A stretch of 64,000 nucleotides of DNA from Mycobacterium sp. PS03-16 (GCF_004570325.1 NZ_SPQO01000022.1:20552-84551), one strand, 5' to 3'. Shown: positions 1 through 8,131, counted from the first letter of the stretch. Notes: a model not told the origin generated them from the letters alone. Numbers and translations are program-made.

Positions 1-450
1 TTCATCGTGTTCTTCGCACTGCCGGAGTTCGGCGTGCGCATCGACCCGTTCCCCGCGGCCGTGATCGCGTTTTCGCTCAACGTCGGCGGGTACGCGGCCG
101 AGATCATCCGCTCGGCGATCCTGTCGATCCCCAAGGGGCAGTGGGAGGCCGCCGAGACCATCGGGATGGGCTATCCGACCTCGCTGCGGCGCATCGTGTT
201 GCCGCAGGCCGCGCGGGTGGCCGTGCCGCCGTTGTCGAACACACTCATCTCACTGGTCAAGGACACCTCGTTGGCGTCGACGATCCTGGTCACCGAACTG
301 CTGCGCCAGGCGCAGATCGTGGCCGCGCCGACGTTCGAGTTCTTCGCGCTCTACGGCACGGCCGCGGTGTACTACTGGGTGATCTGCCTGGTGTTGTCGT
401 TCGGCCAGGGCCGCATCGAACGCCGACTGGAAAGGTACGTGGCGAGATGA
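1..450 (+). CDS. Amino-acid ABC transporter permease, 3' part
   Basis: C-terminal part of a HisM/GlnP-type inner-membrane permease; the reading frame is open from base 1, so the start lies left of the window. The permease loop that contacts the ATPase is visible around residues 45-60 (EAAETIGM followed by ...LPQAARVAVPPLSN). The hydrophobic stretches before and after it are membrane helices. The stop overlaps the ATG of the ATPase gene by four bases (ATGA), so the two are translationally coupled and form one importer for a polar amino acid. The substrate cannot be told from this fragment. Confidence 0.88.
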   Translation, partial: FIVFFALPEFGVRIDPFPAAVIAFSLNVGGYAAEIIRSAILSIPKGQWEAAETIGMGYPTSLRRIVLPQAARVAVPPLSNTLISLVKDTSLASTILVTELLRQAQIVAAPTFEFFALYGTAAVYYWVICLVLSFGQGRIERRLERYVAR

Positions 451-1202
451 CCGAAGACCGCGTTGTCGCCGACGGTCTGCACAAGTCGTTCGGCGACAAT
501 GAAGTGCTCAAAGGCGTGTCGTTCCGCGTCGTGGCCGGGTCGGTGACCACGATCATCGGACCGTCCGGATCGGGGAAGACGACGCTGCTGCGCGCGCTCA
601 ACGCCCTCGACGTCCCCGACTCCGGGACGGTGTGCATCGGCGACGTGTCGATCGACTTCTCGAAACCGGTGCCGAAGGACCAGTTACGGCGCTACCGGGC
701 CCAGAGCGGCTTCGTGTTCCAGTCGCACAACCTGTTCCCGCACAAGACGGTGCTGCAGAACGTCACCGAGGGCCCGATCGTCGTGCAGAAACAGCCGAGG
801 GAGCAGGCGGAGGCCGCCGCCCTGGAGCTGCTCGGCCAGGTGGGCCTCGCCGACAAACGTGACCAGTATCCGTACCAGCTCTCCGGCGGTCAGCAGCAGC
901 GCGTCGGGATCGCCCGGGCGCTCGCGCTGCGGCCGAAAGTCGTGCTGTTCGACGAGCCGACCTCGGCGCTGGACCCCGAACTGGTCGGCGAAGTGCTCTC
1001 GGTGATCCGGGATCTCGCGCAGGAGGGGTGGACGCTGATCGTCGTCACTCACGAGATCCAGTTCGCCCGGCAGGTGTCGAACCAGGTGCTGTTCACCGAC
1101 CGCGGGGTGATCCTCGAACAGGGCCCACCCGAGGCGGTGCTCGGCAACCCGACCGAGGAGCGCACCCGGGCGTTCCTGCAGCGCATCCTCAACCCACTGT
1201 AG
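447..1202 (+). CDS. Amino-acid ABC transporter ATP-binding protein (GlnQ/HisP type)
   Basis: A 251-residue cytoplasmic ATPase that powers uptake by the permease encoded just upstream. It has the Walker A motif GPSGSGKTT near residue 38, the Q-loop FVFQSHNLFP, the signature LSGGQQQR, Walker B VVLFDEPTSALDP and the switch histidine in VVTHE. The start is the ATG at 447, which overlaps the permease stop; a longer in-frame extension to 141 would run through the permease gene and is rejected. The length is normal for the polar amino-acid family. A long inverted repeat follows the stop codon and may end the transcript. Confidence 0.93.
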   Translation: MTEDRVVADGLHKSFGDNEVLKGVSFRVVAGSVTTIIGPSGSGKTTLLRALNALDVPDSGTVCIGDVSIDFSKPVPKDQLRRYRAQSGFVFQSHNLFPHKTVLQNVTEGPIVVQKQPREQAEAAALELLGQVGLADKRDQYPYQLSGGQQQRVGIARALALRPKVVLFDEPTSALDPELVGEVLSVIRDLAQEGWTLIVVTHEIQFARQVSNQVLFTDRGVILEQGPPEAVLGNPTEERTRAFLQRILNPL

Positions 1203-1217
1203 ACGTCGGCTTCATGG

Positions 1218-1277
1218 CGCGAGCAGTCGCAAAAGTGCCCGAAAACACGCGGTAGACAGGCACTTTACGTCTGCTCG
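1218..1277. repeat. Intergenic inverted repeat, CGAGCAG type
   Basis: Left arm 1218-1239 and right arm 1259-1277 are imperfect inverted copies; the outer CGAGCAG pairs with CTGCTCG and the inner part pairs AAAGTGCC with GGCACTTT. The spacer is about 19 bases. It sits between the converging ABC ATPase gene and the saccharopine-dehydrogenase-like gene. The right arm supplies the last codons and the TAA stop (1265-1267) of the latter. It could fold as a hairpin on either strand and act as a two-way terminator. From memory, similar sequences recur between genes in fast-growing mycobacteria. Confidence 0.7.
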
Positions 1278-2485
1278 GCGGGTAACTCCTTGACTCCCCA
1301 GGGTGAGCCGTAGGCCGTCAGCAGCTCGAGGAACGGCACCGCGTCGAACGCCTCCGGGCCGAGCACCCCGACCCCGCTCCACGTTCCGCCGGCCAGGAGT
1401 TCCAGCGCGACAACGGGGTTGATCGCCGTCTGCCACACCACGCACTGGTGGCCGTACTCGCCCATCGACCATTCGTTGTCGACGACGTGGTACAGGTACG
1501 TCGAACGCGGGTCACCGTCCTTACCGGTGCCGGTGACCCACAACCCCGCACACGTCTTACCCGTCATCATCGGGCCGAGCGTGGCGGGGTTGGGCAGGCA
1601 GGCGGCCACCACGTCGCGGGGACTGACCTGCACCCCACCGACGGTCACCTTGTTCGTGCGGTCCAGCCCGAGCTTGTGCAGCGTCTTGAGGACGTCGATG
1701 AACTCCTCGCCGAGCCCGTACTTGAAGGTGGCGCGCCTGCACTTCACCCAGCGCGGCATCAACAGCACCTCTTCGTGCTCGACGTTGACGCACTCGACCG
1801 GTCCGATGCCGTCGGGGAAGTCGAAAACCTCCGGCTCGCTGAACGGTTCGGTGACGAACCAGCCGCGGTCGGCCTCCCAGATCACCGGCGGATTCAGGCA
1901 TTCCTCGATGCTGGTCCAGATCGAGAACGACGGCGCGAACTCGTACCCCGCCACGGTCAGGTTCGATCCGTCGCGGGTGCCGAGTTCGTCGATCTCGGAG
2001 AACAGATGATCGGCGGCGTACCGGGCGAACACGTCGGACAGGCCGGGCTCCACGCCGATGCCGACCAGCGCCAGCCGGCCCGCGTCGGTCCACCGCTGTT
2101 CGGCGGCGAACTGCTCGTCGCCGAGTTTCACGCCGGTCAGCGCGTAGGGCTGCTCGGGATGGCGCTGCGACAGGCTCATCGCCATGTCGAGATAGTCGGC
2201 GCCGCCGGCCAGCGCGCCGTCGAAGATCGGCATCACGAATCGCGGGTCCACCGCATTCATGACGTGGGTGATCCGGTGTTCGCGCACCAGCGCGGCGACG
2301 GCATCGGCCGAGGAGGCATCGACGCGCGCGGCGGTGAACCGCGGGTCCCCCACCGCGCCGGCGGACTCGCGCGCCCGCGCCTCGTCGTAGTCGCAGACCA
2401 CGATCTGCTCGAAGAAGTCCCGGCGCGCGGCGATCGCGCAGAACGCCGATCCGACACCGCCCGCACCGACCAACAGGATTCGCAT
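1265..2485 (-). CDS. Saccharopine dehydrogenase-like NAD(P)-binding oxidoreductase
   Basis: A 406-residue cytoplasmic protein of the saccharopine dehydrogenase/carboxynorspermidine synthase superfamily. The N-terminus carries a Rossmann dinucleotide motif (VGAGGVGSAF, residues 6-15) with an acidic end of strand 2 (VVCDYDEARA). The family makes or breaks secondary amines between amino acids and keto acids or aldehydes; the substrate here is unknown. The ATG at 2485 has a TAGGGT hexamer six bases upstream, suggesting leaderless transcription, and a palindrome sits directly before that. Its C-terminus (…AEQT) is encoded by an arm of an intergenic inverted repeat. Confidence 0.85.
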   Translation of the reverse strand: MRILLVGAGGVGSAFCAIAARRDFFEQIVVCDYDEARARESAGAVGDPRFTAARVDASSADAVAALVREHRITHVMNAVDPRFVMPIFDGALAGGADYLDMAMSLSQRHPEQPYALTGVKLGDEQFAAEQRWTDAGRLALVGIGVEPGLSDVFARYAADHLFSEIDELGTRDGSNLTVAGYEFAPSFSIWTSIEECLNPPVIWEADRGWFVTEPFSEPEVFDFPDGIGPVECVNVEHEEVLLMPRWVKCRRATFKYGLGEEFIDVLKTLHKLGLDRTNKVTVGGVQVSPRDVVAACLPNPATLGPMMTGKTCAGLWVTGTGKDGDPRSTYLYHVVDNEWSMGEYGHQCVVWQTAINPVVALELLAGGTWSGVGVLGPEAFDAVPFLELLTAYGSPWGVKELPAEQT

Positions 2486-2491
2486 GCCCGC

Positions 2492-2515
2492 ACCCTAATA
2501 CGGATTCCGCCGTAT
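2492..2515 (-). promoter_or_regulatory. -10 hexamer plus palindromic operator candidate
   Basis: On the minus strand a TAGGGT hexamer (2497-2492) lies six bases before the ATG at 2485. Immediately upstream is the inverted repeat ATACGGATTCCGCCGTAT (2498-2515), with six-base arms ATACGG/CCGTAT. A repressor there would cover the stretch between -10 and -35. The arm style resembles TetR-family sites, but no TetR gene lies beside it in the window. Confidence 0.5.
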
Positions 2516-2551
2516 CAGCGGGTGTTCACGACGGTTCCCGCATCCAAAGCG

Positions 2552-3775
2552 CTATATGGCGACGTAAAGCGTCTCCATCCCGCGCAGCGTGAGGTTCGGC
2601 TTGTAGACCGGGTCGCCGGCCAGCCGGGCCGACGGGAAGCGCTCGGTCAGCTTCGCCAGCGCGACTGCGGCTTCCAGCCGCGCCAACGGCGCCCCGAGGC
2701 AGAAGTGCGGGCCCTTGCCGAAGCCGAGGTGGCGGATTCCGGCGCGGTCGGGGTCGAAGACATCCGGTCGCTCGAACGCCGCGCCGTCGCGGTGTGCGGC
2801 CGCGAGCAGCAACAGCGTGCTGTCCCCCTTCGGCACGGTCACATTTCCAATGGCCATGTCCTCGGCGGCGATCCGGCCGACCAGCTGCACCGGTGGGTCG
2901 TAGCGCAGCGTCTCCTCGGCCACCGCGGCCACGCGCTGCGGGTCGCCCGCCACCGCCGCCCACTGGCCGGGATTGCGCAGCAGCGCCAGGATCGCGTTGG
3001 CGATCAGGTTGACCGTGGTCTCGTGTCCCGCCACCAGCAGCAGATTGCAGGTGGCGACGATCTCGTCCTCGGTGAGCTGGTCACCGGATTCCTCGGCGGC
3101 GATCAGGCCGGAGATCAGGTCGTCGCGTGGCTCGGACCGCCTGCGGTCGATGAGCCCGCGCAGGTAGTCGCGCAGCCACAGCCCGGCCTGCAACCGCTCG
3201 TCGTATCCGTCGGCCGCCTGACCGGTGACGGTGATGAACGGGTCCAGCGACTGCGCCAGCAGCGCCGAGGCCCGGCTGAACTGCGGCTCGTCCTCCAACG
3301 GGACGCCGAGCAGGCGGCAGATCACCGCCACCGGAAGCGGATACGCCAGATCGGCGATGGCCTCGAACTCGCCCTTGGCCGCCACCGCGTCGAGCAGACC
3401 GTCCACCAGCGCGACGATCTCGGGCTCGAGCGCCTTGACCACCTTCGGCACGAACGCCTTGCTGACCAGCCGGCGCAGTCGGGTGTGGTCGGGCGGATCG
3501 AGGAACAGGAAACCCGGTGAGCCCAGCGGGCGGGCCACCGCACCGGACGCGATCTCCCGTTGCGCGACAGTGGATTTGAGCCGGTCGCTGGCCGCGGCGG
3601 GGTGGCGCAGCACCTCGTCGCAGTCGGCGAACGACGAGAACACCACGAGGTTCGCCTCGGGCACCGCGATCGGGCCGGCGGCGCGGAAGTCCGCGTACAG
3701 CGGGTAGGGGTCGGCGCGGTTCGACGGGTCGAGCAGGCGGCCCAGCAGCGCGTGGGTGTCCGCGGTCGTCGTCAT
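2552..3775 (-). CDS. Cytochrome P450 monooxygenase
   Basis: A 407-residue soluble bacterial P450. The I-helix oxygen-activation motif AGHETT is at 249-254, the K-helix ExxR at 288-291 (ETLR), and the heme loop FGKGPHFCLGAP carries the cysteine thiolate at about C359. It needs an external ferredoxin and reductase, none of which is encoded next to it. The ATG at 3775 (MTTTADTH…) was chosen over an upstream in-frame codon at 3790, because a CACAAT hexamer lies six bases before it. It lies downstream of tgt on the same strand, 35 bases away. The CYP family number cannot be assigned by eye. Confidence 0.94.
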   Translation of the reverse strand: MTTTADTHALLGRLLDPSNRADPYPLYADFRAAGPIAVPEANLVVFSSFADCDEVLRHPAAASDRLKSTVAQREIASGAVARPLGSPGFLFLDPPDHTRLRRLVSKAFVPKVVKALEPEIVALVDGLLDAVAAKGEFEAIADLAYPLPVAVICRLLGVPLEDEPQFSRASALLAQSLDPFITVTGQAADGYDERLQAGLWLRDYLRGLIDRRRSEPRDDLISGLIAAEESGDQLTEDEIVATCNLLLVAGHETTVNLIANAILALLRNPGQWAAVAGDPQRVAAVAEETLRYDPPVQLVGRIAAEDMAIGNVTVPKGDSTLLLLAAAHRDGAAFERPDVFDPDRAGIRHLGFGKGPHFCLGAPLARLEAAVALAKLTERFPSARLAGDPVYKPNLTLRGMETLYVAI

Positions 3776-3810
3776 GGCCCTATTGTGCACGCGTCGAAGA
3801 ACCCTGCAGG

Positions 3811-5046
3811 TCAGGAGCCGTAATAGCGACCCAGGACCTCCTCGCGCAGCGCATCGAAGTCACCGGCGAGCATCGACTCGCGGATCCGGTCGACCAGCCG
3901 GACGACGAACCGCTCGTTGTGGATGGTGGCCAGCGTGGCGGACAGCATCTCCTTGGCCTTGAACAGGTGATGCAGGTAGGCGCGGGTGTAGTGCGCGCAG
4001 GTGTAGCAGTCGCATTCGGGATCCAGCGGCGTGTAGTCCCGCCGGTAGCGGGCCCCGGTGATGTTGTAGCGCCCGGTTGCCGAGTACACCGCCGCATTGC
4101 GCGCCACCCGCGACGGCGACACGCAGTCGAAGGTGTCGGCGCCCGCCGCGACCGCGGCGAACAGATCGTCGGGTTCGCTGATCCCGAGCAGGTGGCGCGG
4201 TTTGTCGGCGGGCAGTTCGCTGCTCACCCACCCGACGATCGTCGCCAGGTTCTGCTTCTCCAACGCACCACCGATGCCGTAGCCGTCGAAGCTCAACCCC
4301 TCGGCCGGCCCTGCGTGACAACCGATCTCGGCCAGCCCGCGGGCGGCCTGGCGGCGCAGGTCTTCGTACTGTGCGCCCTGTACGACCCCGAACAGCGCCT
4401 GCGGTGGTTTGCCGGCGCGCTCGATCTCGAGCCTGCGGTGCTCGACCAGGCAGCGCACCGCCCATTCGTGGGTGCGCCGCACCGACTGTTCCTGGTAGGC
4501 CCGGGTGTTGACCAGCGTGGTCAGCTCGTCGAACGCGAAGATGATGTCGGCGCCCAGCTGATGCTGGATGCCGATCGAGACCTCCGGGGTGAAGCGGTGG
4601 ATGCTGCCGTTGAGGTGGGAGCGGAAGGTCACGCCGTCGTTGTCGACGTGAGCGAGCCGCTCCTTGCCCGCGGCGATGACGTCGTCGGCCTGCACCCGCT
4701 CGGTGTCCATGGCCAGCACCTTCTTGAAACCCACCCCCAGCGACATCACCTGAAAGCCGCCGCTGTCGGTGAACGTGGGTCCGGGCCAGTTCATGAAGGC
4801 GCCGAGCCCGCCCGCAGCGTCGACGATGTCCGGCCCGGGCTGCAGGAAGAGATGGTAGGCGTTGGCCAGCACAGCTTGAGCGCCAAGCTCTTTCATCGTC
4901 TCGGGCAGCACCGCCTTGACGGTGGCCTGGGTGCCGACCGGGATGAACGCCGGGGTGTGGATGTCGCCGTGCGGGGTGTGGATCACCCCGACCCGGCCGA
5001 GGCGGTCGGGCAGTTCGGCCTCGACGGTGAAGTAGTCGCCGGTCAC
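3811..5046 (-). CDS. tgt: tRNA-guanine transglycosylase
   Basis: A 411-residue enzyme that swaps guanine-34 in GUN-anticodon tRNAs for a queuosine precursor or queuine. DSGGFQV (D94-V100) carries the substrate-binding aspartate and FDCV (D307) the nucleophile. The zinc site is C345, C347, C350 and H376, matching the usual CxC-x2-C-x25-H spacing. The fold and length are complete. No other queuosine gene (queC, D, E, F, A, G) is in the window, so the base may be salvaged or made elsewhere. It lies six bases after a haloalkane dehalogenase and 35 before a P450, an unusual operon for a tRNA modification gene. As I recall, M. tuberculosis lacks tgt. Confidence 0.95.
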   Translation of the reverse strand: MTGDYFTVEAELPDRLGRVGVIHTPHGDIHTPAFIPVGTQATVKAVLPETMKELGAQAVLANAYHLFLQPGPDIVDAAGGLGAFMNWPGPTFTDSGGFQVMSLGVGFKKVLAMDTERVQADDVIAAGKERLAHVDNDGVTFRSHLNGSIHRFTPEVSIGIQHQLGADIIFAFDELTTLVNTRAYQEQSVRRTHEWAVRCLVEHRRLEIERAGKPPQALFGVVQGAQYEDLRRQAARGLAEIGCHAGPAEGLSFDGYGIGGALEKQNLATIVGWVSSELPADKPRHLLGISEPDDLFAAVAAGADTFDCVSPSRVARNAAVYSATGRYNITGARYRRDYTPLDPECDCYTCAHYTRAYLHHLFKAKEMLSATLATIHNERFVVRLVDRIRESMLAGDFDALREEVLGRYYGS

Positions 5047-5052
5047 GTCGCC

Positions 5053-5958
5053 CTAACGGCGCAGGAAATCGACGATCGCGGTGGCGAGGTCCTCGCCCGC
5101 ATCCTCCTGCAGGAAGTGCGCGGCCTCGGCGATCACCGGATGGTCGATCCCCTGTGCGCCCCGCATCTGGCGGCGCAGGATCGGACCCATCGCCCCGGTG
5201 ATCGGATCGCTGTCGCTGAAGGCGACGAGCATCGGAGTCTCACTCTGCGACAACACTTCCCACGCCGACCGGTTCGCGGCGGACGCCGGGTCGTCCGGGC
5301 TCGTCGGCACCAGACCGGGCATCGCCCGGGGTCCCGCGCAGAAGGAGTCGTCGGGAAAAGGCGCGTCGTAGCCGGCGCGCACCTCGGGCGGCATCGGCCG
5401 GCGGCAGCCGCCCTCGACGAACCGTCCGACGTCGACGTTGGGCGCCTTCTGGATCGCCTCGCGGAACTTCCACCAGATATCGGGCATGGGGACGTCGCCG
5501 GTCGGCAGACCGGTGTTGGCGACCACGATGCCCGTGAAGCGGCCGGGATGTTCGGCGGCCAGCCGCAATCCGATCAACCCGCCCCAGTCCTGCCCCACCA
5601 GCGTCACCCGCTGTAGATCCAGTACGTCGAATGCGAGCGCGCGCATCCACTCGACGTGCCGGGCGTAGGTGTGGTCCTCGATGCGGGTGGGTTTGTCGGA
5701 GCGGCCGAACCCGACCAGGTCGGGGCACACCACGCGGTGACCCGCGGCGGCCAGGATCGGGATCATCTTGCGGTACAGGAATGACCACGACGGTTCGCCG
5801 TGCAGCATCAGCACCGGGTCCGCGTCGGCCGGACCGGCCTCGATCCACGCCACTCGCAGCCGGCCACCCTCGTCGTCGTCGATTTCGCCGTAGTGCGGCT
5901 GGTAGTCGAAGTCGGGCAGGTCCGCGAACCGGTCGTCGGGCGTGCGCAAGGTCTGCAT
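5053..5958 (-). CDS. Haloalkane dehalogenase (DhmA-like alpha/beta hydrolase)
   Basis: A 301-residue hydrolase predicted to split carbon-halogen bonds in haloalkanes, giving an alcohol and halide. HGEPSW (H53-W58) is the oxyanion-hole region. GQDWGG holds the nucleophile D124 and the halide-binding W125, and H281 (AHFLQED) is the catalytic base. The sequence resembles subfamily HLD-I and, from memory, Rv2296 of M. tuberculosis. The start is the ATG at 5958: the longer open frame to 6489 runs through lpqH, and a TAGGTT hexamer lies seven bases before 5958. tgt follows after six bases, so they are probably co-transcribed. Confidence 0.9.
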   Translation of the reverse strand: MQTLRTPDDRFADLPDFDYQPHYGEIDDDEGGRLRVAWIEAGPADADPVLMLHGEPSWSFLYRKMIPILAAAGHRVVCPDLVGFGRSDKPTRIEDHTYARHVEWMRALAFDVLDLQRVTLVGQDWGGLIGLRLAAEHPGRFTGIVVANTGLPTGDVPMPDIWWKFREAIQKAPNVDVGRFVEGGCRRPMPPEVRAGYDAPFPDDSFCAGPRAMPGLVPTSPDDPASAANRSAWEVLSQSETPMLVAFSDSDPITGAMGPILRRQMRGAQGIDHPVIAEAAHFLQEDAGEDLATAIVDFLRR

Positions 5959-5965
5959 GAGGGCG

Positions 5966-5971
5966 AACCTA
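5966..5971 (-). promoter_or_regulatory. Leaderless -10 hexamer (TAGGTT)
   Basis: TAGGTT on the minus strand, seven bases before the ATG at 5958, fits the mycobacterial TAnnnT -10 element with transcription starting at the start codon. It would drive the dehalogenase-tgt-P450 run. Confidence 0.5.
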
Positions 5972-6088
5972 CCGGGTGCGCCGGCACGGTTTTCCATCAA
6001 ACCCGTGAGCACCGCGAGGCCGCCCACCATACTGCTTCCCGACGGTCCGACCGCGTGGACGGACCGCGACGACAAAAGGAGAACTGTG

Positions 6089-6586
6089 GTGAAGCGTGGT
6101 TTCCTGGTGAGTGTGGGCGGTGCGGCGATCGTCATCGCCGGCCTGGCGGGCTGTTCCTCGGACAGCGGATCGTCCGAATCCACCACCTCTGCGGAGTCGA
6201 GTGACACCGCCACCGCGAGCGTGTCGGCCAGCGCGACGTCGGCGCCCGGCGGGGCGAAGGTCACGATCGACGGGCAGGACCAGGACATCCAGGGGACCGT
6301 CGCGTGCACCGCGATGGGCGGCAACCTCAACATCGCGATCGGCCAGGCCACCACCGGCATCGGCGCGGTGGTCACCGAGGGTGACGAGCCGACGGTGCAG
6401 TCGGTCGGGCTGGGCAACGTCAACGGCGTGACGCTGGGATTCCAGCAGGGCACCGGCCAGGGCAACGCCGAGGTCGAGAAGGACGACAAGACCTACAACA
6501 TCAAGGGCAACGCCACCGGCGTGGACATGGCCAACCCGCTGCAGCCGGTCACCAAGCCGTTCGAGATCGAGGTCACCTGCCCCTGA
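6089..6586 (+). CDS. lpqH: LpqH, 19-kDa lipoprotein antigen
   Basis: A 165-residue lipoprotein of the mycobacterial cell envelope; LpqH is a TLR2 ligand and a major surface antigen. The signal peptide starts VKRGFLVSVGG and ends in the lipobox LAGC (C22), followed by a Ser/Thr/Ala-rich linker and the family core, with LGNVNGVTLG and ATGVDMANP near-identical to the M. tuberculosis protein as I remember it. The GTG at 6089 is preferred: it follows AAAAGGAG (6074-6081) and matches the M. tuberculosis start. A strong hairpin follows the gene. In M. tuberculosis lpqH lies beside the alkylsulfatase gene; here it is about 20 kb away. Confidence 0.95.
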   Translation: MKRGFLVSVGGAAIVIAGLAGCSSDSGSSESTTSAESSDTATASVSASATSAPGGAKVTIDGQDQDIQGTVACTAMGGNLNIAIGQATTGIGAVVTEGDEPTVQSVGLGNVNGVTLGFQQGTGQGNAEVEKDDKTYNIKGNATGVDMANPLQPVTKPFEIEVTCP

Positions 6587-6602
6587 CGGCACATCGACAC
6601 AG

Positions 6603-6632
6603 CGGCGGCGGCGTCTTCGGACGCCGCCGCCG
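6603..6632 (+). terminator. Hairpin terminator after lpqH
   Basis: Perfect 13-base inverted repeat, arms 6603-6615 and 6620-6632, around a TTCG tetraloop. There is no long T run, as is common for mycobacterial terminators. It lies 17 bases after the lpqH stop. Confidence 0.75.
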
Positions 6633-6717
6633 TCTGCGTCTATCGAGGCCGAACCCGAGTGCAGTACTGTCCGAGGAGTCGGCGCGACGGGGCGCCAAGA
6701 CACCTGGGAGAAAGATC

Positions 6718-8052
6718 TTGGCAAAGCACAGCAGGCCACGCCGCAGCCGTAGCGCGTTCGCGCGTGCCGCACTCGCCACGACCGGGATGTCGGTGGCGCT
6801 CACACTGAGCCAGGCGGCCACCGCGACCGCCGCGACGATTCCCACCGCGGACACCGTGGTCGGCGTCGGCGGCTTCCGCAATCCCACCAGTGACCGCATT
6901 CCGCGCAAGTTCGAGGGTGAGCTGGTCCCACCCGGTCAGCGATTCGTCGGTGTGCGGTATCCGGCGCAACTCCCCGTCGATCCGAGCGTCGCGGAAGGTC
7001 AGCAGCCGCTGCGGGACGCGGTGGCGCTCGCCCTCGACGACGGCACCGTCCTGGTGGCCGGCTACTCGGAGGGCTCACTGGTCGCCGAGCGCTACAAGCG
7101 TGCGCTGGTCGCCGCCGGGTCGCCCGACCGCGACGACATCCGATTCCTCTTCATCGCCGCACCGATCGTCCCCAACGGCGGGATCTACGCCCGCTTCCCC
7201 GGCCTGCGCATCCTGGGCTTCACCAGCACCGGTGCGGCGGCGCCGTCGCCGTACGACGAAACCTTCGTCACCCTCGAATACGACCTGATCGGCGACTTCC
7301 CCGCCTACGCCAACCCGTTGTCGCTCGCGAACGCGGTGGCCGGGCTGGTGTACGTCCACGGCGACCAGGGACCAGACAACGTCGACCTGCAGACCGCCCC
7401 ACAGTCGGTGAAGGTGGTCGACACCGAAGCCGGCGGCCGGGACACCTACATCCTGATCCACGCCGCGCACCTGCCGCTGCTGCGGCCCGTGCGCGACGTC
7501 TCGGCCGTGTTGCGGACCACCGCACTCACCGAACCGCTGCTGGCCGCCGTCGAACCGACCCTGCGCCTGCTGGTCGACATGGGCTACACCGACCGCGACT
7601 ACCGCAACGCCGACGAGCCGACGCCGTTCTCGTTGTTCACGCCGCCCGAGCGGATCGTCGAGACCGTCACCGAGCTGCCCCGCGCGCTGCGGGAGAGCGC
7701 CGACGGCTTCGTCGACGCGGTCACCCCACCCGGCCGGCAGCAGCGCGACCACGAGACTCCGGCCGGCGGCCGGGCGCTGTCCACGGGCGAGGACGACGCC
7801 GAGGTGTCGTCCGAACCCGACGAGCCGGCGGAGCCGAAGCGCTCCGCGCCGCAGCGCGGACGCCACAGCGCGCCGGAGGACGACGAGCCGGACGTCGCGG
7901 ACCTCACGAGCGACTCCACCGACACCGCACCCGAGGACGCTGACGACACCGCCGGCGACGACACCGCCGGCGACGACACCGCCGGCGACGACACCGCCGG
8001 CGACGACGCCGCGGAGACCGCCGACGACCCGTCCCCGGCAACCGCCGCCTGA
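6718..8052 (+). CDS. Secreted PE-PPE-domain hydrolase with acidic repeat tail (first copy)
   Basis: A 444-residue exported protein. The N-terminus is basic and then hydrophobic (signal peptide, likely cleavage near residue 39 after TATAA). The following ~260 residues form the PE-PPE alpha/beta-hydrolase domain, with VGVGGFRNPTSDR and the nucleophile elbow GYSEG (S117), a serine esterase or cutinase-like fold. No PE or PPE N-terminal domain is present. Residues ~330-444 are a low-complexity acidic tail, with four DDTAG units at 409-428. The start is TTG at 6718, after GGGAGA at 6706-6711. It is a tandem paralogue of the next gene. The substrate is probably a lipid or cell-wall ester; this is inferred from the family. 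Confidence 0.85.
   Translation: MAKHSRPRRSRSAFARAALATTGMSVALTLSQAATATAATIPTADTVVGVGGFRNPTSDRIPRKFEGELVPPGQRFVGVRYPAQLPVDPSVAEGQQPLRDAVALALDDGTVLVAGYSEGSLVAERYKRALVAAGSPDRDDIRFLFIAAPIVPNGGIYARFPGLRILGFTSTGAAAPSPYDETFVTLEYDLIGDFPAYANPLSLANAVAGLVYVHGDQGPDNVDLQTAPQSVKVVDTEAGGRDTYILIHAAHLPLLRPVRDVSAVLRTTALTEPLLAAVEPTLRLLVDMGYTDRDYRNADEPTPFSLFTPPERIVETVTELPRALRESADGFVDAVTPPGRQQRDHETPAGGRALSTGEDDAEVSSEPDEPAEPKRSAPQRGRHSAPEDDEPDVADLTSDSTDTAPEDADDTAGDDTAGDDTAGDDTAGDDAAETADDPSPATAA
7942..8001 (+). repeat. Four perfect 15-base tandem repeats in a coding tail
   Basis: The unit GACGACACCGCCGGC occurs four times without change and encodes DDTAG in frame. The perfect identity points to recent expansion or slippage. 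Copy number is a likely strain-variable site. Confidence 0.92.
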
Positions 8053-8076
8053 GCCAGGCGTTCCTCGCCGCCTGGC
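8053..8076 (+). terminator. Hairpin between the two PE-PPE-domain genes
   Basis: GCCAGGCG (8053-8060) pairs perfectly with CGCCTGGC (8069-8076) across an eight-base loop, directly after the TGA of the first hydrolase gene. There is no T tract, so termination may be partial. Confidence 0.55.
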
Positions 8077-8131
8077 GCGGTCGGCTGTGAGATAGTTTGC
8101 CCGTCCTCGCCCGCCGCACGGGAGTACCGCC

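Noticed and set aside
141..446. N-terminal extension of the ABC ATPase to 141
   Set aside because: It would overlap almost the entire permease fragment; the ATGA overlap at 447-450 is the standard coupling.
5959..6489. Extension of the haloalkane dehalogenase to 6489
   Set aside because: The added ~177 residues lie antisense to lpqH and do not resemble the family; the hexamer at 5966-5971 supports the start at 5958.
7942..8001. Possible CRISPR array
   Set aside because: The 15-base units are contiguous with no spacers and are in frame within a coding tail.
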